A stretch of DNA of 64,000 bases from Macrotis lagotis (taxonomy: Eukaryota > Chordata > Mammalia > Peramelemorphia > Peramelidae). Below, in pieces: positions 32,189-43,822 of the stretch. The position numbers and the translations under genes were made by a program. The first letter of the stretch is position 1. Each line of letters opens with the position of its first letter. The stretch lies in NCBI RefSeq assembly GCF_037893015.1, contig NC_133666.1, forward strand, positions 625,159,852 through 625,223,851. The letters run 5' to 3'. Below the pieces are notes generated by a model. It made no database searches. It worked only from the letters and a program-made list of their open reading frames with translations, and had not been told where the DNA came from.

Positions 32189-33440
32189 CTAGGGGAGCAG
32201 GCAGCGGAGTCAGGCGCCCTGCCCCAGGGCCTGGGGGCCCAAGCCAGGCTCGGGGCAGTGGCCCCCCGCTGACCCCGCGCAGGCGCGGGGCATGGCCCCG
32301 GGGCGACCCCGAGGCCCCCCGAGGCCCGGCGCGGGGGGGCGGGGCGGGGCGCTCCGAGCCCCGGGACACCTGCCGCCTCCAGGGCCCGGGGTGACGGGGC
32401 GGGCACGGGGCGCGGCGCCCCCGACGGCCCCCCTCGAGCGCGGCCTCAGGCGGGGCGGGGCCGGTGGCTCCCCGAGGGCCCAGAAGGGGGGGGAGCAGCT
32501 CGGAGACCCCACCCCAGACCTCCTGTTGTGGCCCGGGCGCCGCCCCGCCCCCGCCCCCGCCCGGGGCTGAACCCGCAGCAGCTGAGGGGGGCGCGGTCGC
32601 CGCAGAGGCCCCACCCCATCCCGAGGGTCGCAGACCCCCCGGGCCGCCGGCGCCGGGCGAGCTCTGCTGGGTGTTCTCTCGCCCTGCACCAGCACTTACT
32701 GCTCGGGCGACCACGGGGCGAATCACCACTCCTACCGACCAGCCCCCTCGTTTAAAAGCCAGGGAAGCTGGGCCAGCCAGTCCTGTTCTCATTCTTCCCG
32801 GACCCGGAGGCCCAGAGCACGAGGCCGTCCCGGCTTGGCGTCTCAACAACCCACTGACCCGGGGCTCACTTCCCTGGGCCTCACTTTCCTTATCTAGATT
32901 CCATTTTCCTCAGTGAGTTATCAGCCACCTAGGGGCAGCCGGATAGTGGTGGACGGGAGCCCGGCTTCAGCCAAAATGAGGACAACTATCACCTGTCTGT
33001 CTCACAGAGCTTCGGCGGGGATGAAAAGGAATATGATATGTAAATTACTCTGTAAAGCCCAATCCGCAAGTATGGACTGTTACATCCCCTTCTGCTGCAA
33101 GGACTCCACATTCCCTCAGCAGCCGGAGAAGCCAAGCCGAGCGGGCCAGCACCCTGGACTTCTGAGTCCTCCAGTCCCGGGGCTGACCCAGAGCCTGAAG
33201 ACCTAGGTTTCACCTTTGCTTCTATTCTGCTTGCATGTATGAATCTGACTCTGGCTAAATCCTTTCTTTTTTCCTCTTCTTCATTTGGGAACATTATCTT
33301 TAAGGTGCTTCCAATTTAATATCTTCTGTCCTTATAAACTTAGATTTATCCTGTTTCTCAGGGTGGTGGTGGCAGAATTACAGCAAAATCCTCCTAAGGT
33401 TCCTCCATGTCCCAAAGAGGTTCCACAGACTCTGGTGAAC
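32189..33440. other. ZGLP1 upstream CpG-rich region and FDX2 3' flank
   Basis: Positions 32189-32720 are a dense CpG island that probably holds the ZGLP1 promoter and its missing first exon on the minus strand. Positions 32720-33440 are ordinary sequence between ZGLP1 and the FDX2 polyadenylation site, with no recognised feature. Confidence 0.55.
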
Positions 33441-33447
33441 AAATTGT

Positions 33448-33453
33448 TTTATT
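33448..33453 (-). promoter_or_regulatory. FDX2: Likely FDX2 polyadenylation signal
   Basis: TTTATT on the plus strand (AATAAA on minus) about 355 bases past the FDX2 stop codon. Confidence 0.6.
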
Positions 33454-33808
33454 GTGGCTCTGACAAGACAGACACCCCCAGTTTGGCGGCTCAGGAGTCC
33501 CATTCTCTCAACCCTGAAGCAAGAGAAGAACCTTTTCCTCTCAAGCACAAGTTTAGAGTTCTCCCAAGAAAAGGGAGACTTCTCCATGGCTTCTCTTCTC
33601 AGTCCCTTCTGGTCCGGCATAAGGCGTCCATGATCTGGTCAGCTTTGGTCAACAGGGCTAGGCCCTGAGAAAAATAGGGCAAGAGGTGGGCTATATGTCC
33701 ATTAAGGGGGTCCCATGCTCAAGCTGGGCAGCTGCCAAGCCTTGTGTGAGAAGACCCACGTGTCTAGCAGCTGCAGGTGCCTCCAGACTCCTTGGCTGCT
33801 CCTCCCAG

Positions 33809-35629
<1,821 letters not shown>

Positions 35630-35638
35630 GACAGACGC

Positions 35639-35737
35639 CACGTGACCCAACCAGCCCGCGGGCGCCTGCGCAGTCGGTTCCCGGCAGAGCCAGGCGGCCC
35701 TCGGCTTCTCTTCCCGCCTTCTTGGCCCAAGATGGCG
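35639..35737 (-). promoter_or_regulatory. FDX2: FDX2 promoter motifs (E-box, NRF-1, YY1)
   Basis: Within 110 bases of the FDX2 start codon lie CACGTGAC (35639-35646, USF-type E-box), GCGCCTGCGCAG (35662-35673; complement CTGCGCAGGCGC, an NRF-1 site) and CAAGATGGCGA (about 35728-35737, YY1-type). NRF-1 sites are common in promoters of nuclear genes for mitochondrial proteins, which fits FDX2. Confidence 0.55.
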
Positions 35738-35799
35738 AGGTCATGCAGGCCGCGGAGCCGGCCTTGGGCCCGCCCCGCCCCGCCCCGCGGGCACAATCC

Positions 35800-36320
35800 T
35801 GCCCGCTGGCGAAGAACCACACACGCGCCACTTTCATTAAAATCACTTTTACTTAAAAACTTTAATTCAGCAAATGTGGATTTCAAGGGACAGTCGTGTT
35901 TAAGAGGACAGAGCCGCCACCCCCACCCAGGGCTCCGGAGGACGCAGGGCCGGTCCAGAGGCCGCGGGTGTGAGCCGAGCTGGCCCAGAGATAAAGTAGA
36001 CCGAGAGGGAATCTAGAAAACATTGGAGTGCAATGGGAAACGCATGGCAGGAAGTCTTTGGGGGGGCAGGGGGGTGAGGGTTAGGCATATGAGGTGATGT
36101 GCCGGGGCACATGGAGGCACTAGAGGGGGTTGGCTCACTTGAATTGGGAGAGGGGCAGCCCACCCTAAAAGAAGCGGCCTGGGATGGCCCTTTCCTCTCC
36201 CTGGGAACAAGAAGATATCATTCTGCATGGAGACTTTGGCCTTAGGGCTAGGGGGCAGCTGGGGGTCTCCAGCTGACACAGTCGGGAAGAAATAATTTCA
36301 TAAAAACCAACTGGGGGGGG
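35800..36320. other. FDX2 upstream / RAVER1 downstream interval
   Basis: About 0.5 kb between the FDX2 promoter and the RAVER1 polyadenylation signal. No gene was seen. TTTAAT at 35861-35866 (ATTAAA on minus) could be an alternative, more distal RAVER1 polyadenylation signal, which would bring its 3' UTR close to the FDX2 promoter. Confidence 0.4.
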
Positions 36321-36339
36321 GTGAAATGAAAGATAAAGC

Positions 36340-36345
36340 TTTATT
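36340..36345 (-). promoter_or_regulatory. RAVER1: RAVER1 polyadenylation signal
   Basis: TTTATT on plus (AATAAA on minus) about 1.25 kb past the RAVER1 stop codon. The interval between them (36346-37598) has no other gene and reads as 3' UTR. Confidence 0.7.
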
Positions 36346-37598
36346 TCAAAGGAGACCTCTGCAACCGCTGGATTGCAATCCAGTCACTCCCCAGCATAGC
36401 TAATGAGGGGAGGGGCTGACTTAAAGGATCACCTCCCAATCTGCCCCTTCCTCTTTCAGCTTATTTGGTCCTGAGTTTTAAGGAGAGAGAAGGGTAGCCC
36501 CAGCAGCTTCAGAATGAACCACAGATGCGGAGTTCTCTGGACTGAGCAGGGCTGAGGCTCAGGGCCTTAAGGCATGTGGGGACACAGGAAGGGATATTTC
36601 TATATGAAGATCAGAAGCAGCTGCAGGCAATGGGAGGTAGCCACACCTGCAGCATTTCAAAATAAAGGGTAGGGGCAAAAAAAAAAAATCACCTCTAAGG
36701 TATGGCTAAGAATTTTAAAGCCATAAAGAAAATATGAAAGTTGAGCTTTCCCAGGCTCCCGGGGATGCACAGGAATCAGGGACCTGGGTTCTTCCTGGCT
36801 TATTATTAAAAAAAACACACACACAAGGAAATAAAAACAATTGTTAAAAAAAATTTAAAGGCAACCTACAGATGCAGATTTCCCTAAGGAGGAAGCTGCA
36901 TGATGTCCAAGGCACTCAAACCCCAGGATCCAACATAGGCCCAGCCTGATGGAGCCACCCAGGGAGCCCAAGACGCCTCTCATGAGACACCAAGGAGAAA
37001 GAAAGGAGCAAGACAAGACACACAAAGACATGACAGAGAATGGACAGAGAAAAAAGAGAAGACAATGAAGAAAGGGGTCACAGAGAAAAGCGTATTGAGA
37101 AGAAAGCAAGATTGAGGTCACAAACCCTAGGGGCCTCTTAAGGCTACAATGTTTCGGGGACAGGATCTCTGGTGGCCCCCCCCCAGAAGTCCAAAGTGGG
37201 GCAGAGTAAGAATATTGCCCTAGAAGAGTGACAGGTCCCAGGGTATGGAGAAAAGACACCCTGACCCCTGCCCAGTCTGGTCCCTACTTGTTACTTGGAG
37301 GACACCCCCACTTTTTCTTTTCCTCCACCACCACTGAAACACTGAGCCTCAAGAGCTGCAGGGCCCCAGGGAGGATGTCAAAAGGTGCTGGTATTGGAGG
37401 GAACAACCCCTATCCCCTGGCACAGCCATTTCTACTGAGAAAGGGGCAGGGTCTAAGGGGGCTGGCCCTGTTCAGAAGGCAAGTTCTTTACATACACTTT
37501 GTTTTTTTTGTTTTTTTTTTTAAATTGGAAATCCGAAAGTGGGCTTTAAAAGCAGTCAGCCAGCCTAAGGTAGGGTTGAGATTCTGGTCAGGGGTTCA

Positions 37599-40500
37599 TT
37601 AGAATATCCTCTTGCGTTTCAGGTAGGAATCTGCATAATGGCCCCCCAGGCCCTGGGAATGCTGGCCCACATAGCCTCCTTCGGGACTAGGCTCTGGGGA
37701 GGGTAGCAGGTGGGAGAAGCCCCGTTTCTGGCCACCCATGGGAGTCTGTGAATGCAAAGTACAAAGCAACAGATGAAAGGCGGTCCCCCTCCCCCCCATC
37801 TACCCCACTCACCACCTGCCCCAAGCCATTTACCTTCATCAGGTTGCCATGGCTGTCAGGGCCAGGACCCAGACCCAAGAGACCCTCTCCAGAGCCCAGG
37901 GGGGACGAGCCAACAACCTGAGAGGTGAGGGAGCCATCAGTCTCAATATCCTACTCTTGCTAATCTCCCCTCTGCCCTGCAGAGCCTTTTCACCAGATCG
38001 AGTTGCTCTTTCCCATAATTCTTTCATGAAGTTGAGGCTTTAGCACCCCCGCAATTAAAGGGTATCTCTGCCAATAGGCTTCACCTCCCTCCAAGGCTTG
38101 GGATTTCTCTTGTCAAGGGCAGGCAAGGGGTTCTTAGCGTTCCCTTTTCCCACTTTCAGCAGGGACTACTAGGGAATCTTACCTTGTTGAGGTGACTCTG
38201 CTTGAGGCCAGCCTGCAGACCACTGGTGAAGTAGGAGGTAGGGGAGCCTGAGTAAAAGTGGGGGAGTCCTCCACTTGTACTTCCTCGCTCTCCAAACCCA
38301 CTGGGTGGGGGAGACATCTGTAGGGAGCCAAGAAAACAGGGGCCAGGGTTAAGACTGGGGAAGAGAAGGGCAGCTGGGTGGCACAGTGGATAGAACCCCA
38401 GCCCTGGAGTCAGGAGTACCTGAGTTCAAATCTGACCTCAGACACTTAATAATTACTTAGCCGTGTGGCCTTGGGCAAGTCACCTAACCCCACTGCCTTG
38501 CAAAAACAAAACGACTCAAACACAAAAAAAGATTGGAAAAGAGAGTTGGAATGGGATAGGATGGACAAAAGAGAACTCTCTCACCTTGTGTCTGCTATGC
38601 CCAAGTGGCCCTAGCATGGGTCCGACAGATTCTCGGGGATGGGAAAACATACGCCGTGGTCCTAAGTCCTGGGGAAAAGACCATACAGTTGGAAGGAAGG
38701 GTTCAGAGAGGGGGACTAAATACTTTCATAACCACAGCCCATGTAGTCTCCTTGACCAGAAATTTCCTTTTTGCTCACTCCTAAGCTAAAACCTGCTCAG
38801 AGCCAGCCTTACTTTGGGGGAACTTGGGAGCATGTTTCAAAGTCAGTAGGCTCTTTGGTTGTTGAATTAAGAATGAGACAGAATGTGTGAGGCTTCATGT
38901 ATGTGATGAGACAAATTGGAAAAAAAAAAGGAACACAGAAGAAAGAGCAGAGGATCTCAGCCCCTGAGACTTACTGGTGGGTAGTCAAAACCATAGCCAT
39001 CTGAGGACAGGCCTGAATCAGTGGACAGACGGCTACTAGAAGCACTGCCCAGCACGCTGGATTTAAGGTTAAAGGCTTTGCTGCCACCTCCTGGGACCAA
39101 AGAGAAGAATCTTTAGATTTGTTCTCCTTAGAGGTTATTGTACCACACCTCTTCCCAACCAGAGGGTTACTCCAACCCAACTCCCAGCCTAGACACCTTA
39201 CTGGACAGGCTACCTGTTGGCAAGAGACTATGCAGGTTTAGATAAGGGTTCAGAGGGATCCTGAAGTCCTTGGGTGGCTCTCCCAACAGTGAGACCTGGG
39301 CAGAAAAACACAAGTCACCTTTGGCAAAAGCAAAGCTTCTGATAATCCTGCCTGCCCCTCACCCAGAGGAAGGGTTTATGCCTTACCCCAGAGGCTGGTG
39401 GTGGTCCGTTCTCACTCAGTTTCTGTAATCCACTCAGAACAGAGCCACGAAGGGAGGCAGGAGGTGGGGTAAGCTGAGTGGCTGAAGCCCCCAGAGCCAG
39501 AGTTTCACGGTCTCCCCCTCCTGTGCCCAGCAGTGGTGGCAATAGAGATGGTGGCTTCCCTCGAACTGGAGGCATATCTACAAAGAAAAGATCTGTCATA
39601 AACAGAGGCAGCCCCAACTCTCCACTGCCCACTCCCTGTAAACAATAACTACCCTGACACCCCTGGATCTAATCTCTTCTGAAGCTTGTGCATAGTTTCA
39701 GATGGTCCCAAATTGTTTGTGCTGCTCCATCATTACTCCGTGTGGATTTTATATTTCTCATTATGTTTCCATGCCATTTTTCTCATACAAAATGTAAAGA
39801 AAGAGATGCATAGTGTTTGGCATTCAGTAGGTGCTAACTTACTACATGCTTCCTGAATGAATGACTTTGTAGAATAAGCAGAGTGGGCAGCACAAGCCCA
39901 ATTTACCTGCAGGTAACTCTCCAAGAAGAGTGTTGCCAGACTGGGCTCCAGACTGGAATGAACTCAAGGGAGAGTCTCCAAGGATTCCTGGTTTCTAGAA
40001 ACAGTTTGATCAAAGTCAGAGATCAGATGAGTTTAAACACCCAAGAGCACAAGGTGTCCAGTCAAATAACCCAAGGGGAAATATAGTCAGGAGCCCCAGT
40101 TGTGGGAGAAAAGGTAAAGTATTCATCAGCAAATAAGAAGGACAAATGTTATTCCAAGGAAGACAGACAAAAGCAGAAAGTGAAAGTTCATTCCAGAAAG
40201 TCAGGAAGATGAGGCTTATAAAGAAAAGGAGGGGCCAAAAGAAAGGTCAAAGTCCTTAGGGGAAGCTGGCTCAGGGCTCTCTCTGGGTAGGAAAAGCTCC
40301 TAGATAACAGGGATGGAAAGTGGACTTTCAGATGACCACAATGATCCATCCACAAGACCCCCAGGCTGAAGCTAGGTCACTTATAGCCAGCCAGGCAGAC
40401 ACAGACAAACGAGTCTGTAAAAAGAAGAGTTATGCTTCTACAGAAAGGAACAGAAAGTTGCCTGGCAATTGTGCCCAAATACTGACTCTGGTGGACAGCT

Positions 40501-43450
40501 GGTACAGAGTATGGAATTATAGCCCAAGTAGGGAGGGGAGGTAGTACCTGCTGGACTTGGCTCTGAGTTTGAAGGGCGAGCTGGAGCAATGCTGTAGACA
40601 AGGCTGGGCTGTTCAACAAAGGCATGGCTGGAGGTGCACCTAGGAGGCCTGTAAAACCAGAAAAATCACTTCACTCTTCCTACTCTCTATTCCCTATCAC
40701 CCAGGAACAATCTTAGGCATTAAGGGAAACTTACCCTGCTTGTTTCCACTTCCAGGACCATGCAGCAGGGGATTCAAGAGAAGTTGTAGAGATGCAGGAG
40801 GTCCTAAGCTACTGAGGATCTGAAGAATATTTGGCTCAGGCAGAAGCCCCTTCCCCCTGTTCAGAGCCTTAAAAGATAAACCAAAGAATCCACTCATAGT
40901 CTAGCACTCCCACATAGAAGATAACCCAGGTGCAGACACAAAAGCAAGATCTCTCCAAAGCTCAGAAAACATGGGTTTCTTAGTAAGCTTACTGCTCTGT
41001 GTCCAGGTAGGTCTACTTACTGTAGCCTGGGCAGCAATGAGGGCAGCTAACATGCTCCGTCCAGGGGGGCCTGGGGCACAGAAAGACACTCGGATAGGGC
41101 TCCCAGCCAGAGTCATCCCATCTGCCTGCTGCTGGGCTTCTTCAGCCATCTGTGATGTCTCATACTCCAGTACTGCAAACCCCTTCAGCTGACCATCCTG
41201 GCCATATGCGAGCTGTGGGGCAAAAGACAGAGGAAATGAATGGGAAAGCTGATCACTACCCACCCCCCAGTTTAGAGAACAGGCAAGTCAGGAAATCCAA
41301 GGACAGGTCATTATGATGTAAGAGAAAAACCAGTAAATTTGGAGCCACAAAACCCTAATTCAAATTATGGCTCTGGCACTACCTATGGAACCTCAATTAA
41401 GTCATTCCCTGTCTCTAGGCCAATTTCCTCCTCTACAAATGAAGGGGACTCTAAGGTTCCTCCCACATTCCTATTAATAAAGGCATCAGAGCTAGGACTG
41501 CTCACCTGACAAAAAGTGGGAGGGTGTACAGAAGAGAGGGCCTGTTGCAATTCATCCAAATCACTGTAGCCTTGGGGCAGGTGGTCAACACAGAGGCAGC
41601 GTGAATGCAATAGTGCTGGAGTCAGCTGGCTGGCATCTGTCCAATGAACATACAGTGTCCGGGGGCCTAGCGGCTTGCCCAGCAGGTCTGACTTGGCTCG
41701 AGCTGCCGAATCCTTCTTCATATACTCCACGAAGCCATAGCCCTTGGAGTGACCACTGCGTTCACTGTACACCAGGAAGCAGCGCTCCAGGTTGCCAAAG
41801 GGTCTCACCAGCTCCTCAAACTGCTGCTGTGAGTAGGTAGGGGGCAGGTTGGCGATACAGAGCAGGGCATCCGTGGGTTGCAGCTGCACTGACAGCTCCT
41901 TATCCCTCAGGTGGCTCTGGTGAAATTTGCGGATCGCAGACTCTGCTTGCTCCCCATTCAGCAGAGTCACAAAGGCTAAGGTGGAGGGATCACAGAGTTC
42001 AGAATCACTATAGCAGATACAACTGCCTGCAAAAACTCACCCTCTTACCCTTCCGGGGGCCATCTTCCCTATTCTATACCCCCAGCCAGAGCCACACTCA
42101 CCAGTCCCCTTGTACTTGTCCACAAAACAGTACTTGAGTTCATAGTCACTGAGTAGGTCGTGAACTTCCTATAGAAATAAACACATCAAAAAAGTCACCT
42201 AGAGACTAAAATTAGGGATATCGGGAGGGGGAAGAGGTGTGAAGAGAAGAAATAAATTCCAGGATCTGGGGCAGTTCCTTGATGCTAACAGCAACAGTGT
42301 TCTTCACAGGAAAGCTGTGGGGGCGAAAAAAATGATTGAGTTGTCTGTGCCAGACACAACATTCCTTGGGAGACACGGTGTTCTCCGCAGAGCTGGAATG
42401 GTGGGCAGCAACTAGAACTGGCAGCTCCCGGTCCAGACACGATAACATCAGGCCGGAAGCAAGCAGCATTTTCCCTGAAACCAAATGGCCTCCAGATCTG
42501 TCCCCTTTCCTTCTCCATGGTTCCAAGACTGGAGATCTAGAACATGGGCCGTGGGACGGCCAGCCTGGGCATGGACGTTTCTTTACAACGGAGCTCTCCT
42601 TCCTGGGGAAAAACCGCCTTCCGAAGCCCCATCTCCTGTGGCTCGTCCGCGTTCGCAGTACTGGCGTGCTTGGGGGCAGAGGAGGGGGCTGCGCCCGGGG
42701 CATGCACAAGTGCCCACTAAGGCCGCAGGCTTGCCGGGGGGCAATCCGGCCATGCCTCCCAGTTCACCTGCGGAGTCAGCGCTCTGGGGCGCGCGCGTGT
42801 GGAGGGGCCCGTGTAGGGAGGCTCAGCGGGTCGGGGTCCCCCCGCACCGGGGGCCGCAGCGCCGTCTCCAAAGCGCTTCCCCGGCCCCCACCCCTCCACG
42901 TCAATCATTCCGTCTGGCCCAAGCCGGTTGGTCGGTCCGGGACCGCCACGCCCCCTCGGCCCTTCCCCGGCCTCCCTCCCCCCCGCGCAGCACGCTCCCT
43001 CGGCGCACCCCGCCCCGAACTCCCACGTTGGTCGCTCCCACTCCCTCCCCACCCCCAGGCGCAGGACGTCCCTCGGTCTCTCCCGTCGCCAGCTCTCCAG
43101 CCCGCAGACCACCCGAGCCGCCCACGGTGGTCTCGCTTCCTTCCCCGTCCGCCCCCCAACACACGCCGGGTGTGAGGGTCCTTCCGGCCTCTCTTCCCTT
43201 GCTGCTCTCGCTTCCCCCCCCCGCGTCGCACCTGGTTGGTCACGTCCCCCGGGAGGCCCCGGATGAGGATCTTTCGGCGGTTACGGAACTGGCGCTCAGT
43301 CCGCTCCAGGCGGCTCCGCACCTCTTCGGGGTCTAGTGGCGGCAGCTTCTCGTCCAGCGCCCGACGCTCCCCGACGCCGCCCGCTTCAGTCTCAGCCTCG
43401 GGCTCCGGGCTCAACGGGGGTCGGTGAGTAACGGACACGTCTGCCGCCAT
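37599..43450 (-). CDS. RAVER1: Raver1, RNA-binding co-repressor of PTB
   Basis: Nuclear/cytoskeletal RRM protein that binds PTBP1 and vinculin and modulates splicing. There are fourteen coding exons in transcript order: 43450-43232, 42168-42102, 41975-41506, 41212-41021, 40867-40735, 40648-40548, 39994-39907, 39577-39387, 39295-39214, 39090-38975, 38668-38585, 38317-38183, 37917-37834 and 37745-37599. All phases agree, giving 702 residues. RRM1 starts near 53 ([11 protein letters not shown]), RRM2 near 125 ([19 protein letters not shown]) and RRM3 near 214 ([20 protein letters not shown]). PTB-interaction motifs of the [SG][IL]LGxxP type are GLLGAPP (361-367), GILGDSP (397-403) and SLLGEPP (489-495). 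The C-terminus [11 protein letters not shown] matches human. The start MAADVS was chosen; the upstream frame also resembles the longer human N-terminus but lacks an ATG nearby. Confidence 0.96.
38367..38528 (+). repeat. CORE-SINE in a RAVER1 intron
   Basis: Full copy, antisense to RAVER1, between the exons at 38183-38317 and 38585-38668. It ends only about 55 bases from the donor of the latter. Confidence 0.9.
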
Positions 43451-43528
43451 CTTGGGAAACCCGGCGCCTTCTGGGACCAGCGAGCCGGGGCGGAGCGGCC
43501 TAGAGCGGCAACGGCGCCGCGCCCGTCC

Positions 43529-43638
43529 ATTGGCTACGGCAAGTCCCACCTCCCTCCGCTTCTTTGGCGACCCATTGGCTGCGAACCTCCCTCGCCAGCA
43601 CCCTGTCCACTCACAGGCGAGCTCTGTTCCCTAATTGG
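43529..43638 (-). promoter_or_regulatory. RAVER1: Three CCAAT boxes in the RAVER1 promoter
   Basis: ATTGG at 43529-43533, 43574-43578 and 43634-43638 read CCAAT on the minus strand, 80-190 bases upstream of the RAVER1 start codon and 45-60 bases apart. Repeated CCAAT boxes suggest NF-Y control. A YY1-type CCAAGATGGCGGC overlaps the start codon at 43450. Confidence 0.6.
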
Positions 43639-43785
43639 CGTTTGGCCGCCTATTATAGGTGGGCAGACGTGATGGAAGTGGCCGGCGGAAGCGGTGAGCA
43701 CGCCTCCCCGTGGCCCCGCCCCGCGCGGCAGGCGGACGTACCACGGAGCGCTAAGAAGAGGCCGGAGGCGGGCTCGGGAGTAGCT

Positions 43786-43791
43786 TTTATT
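43786..43791 (-). promoter_or_regulatory. ICAM3: ICAM3 polyadenylation signal
   Basis: TTTATT on plus (AATAAA on minus) only 32 bases past the ICAM3 stop codon. The ICAM3 transcript probably ends within about 60 bases of its coding region, some 150 bases before the RAVER1 CCAAT cluster. Confidence 0.75.
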
Positions 43792-43822
43792 GACCCGGGC
43801 CGAAGCTTCCGCGCTCGGGCCT

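Noticed and set aside
31723-32406. Single long first exon of ZGLP1 starting at 32406
   Set aside because: The start there is GTG, not ATG, and a strong splice acceptor lies at 32189-32190 in the same frame, so the coding exon most likely begins at 32188.
42336-43336. Long plus-strand frames of about 280 residues over RAVER1 exon 1 and its intron
   Set aside because: Antisense shadows of the CpG island and of RAVER1 coding sequence.
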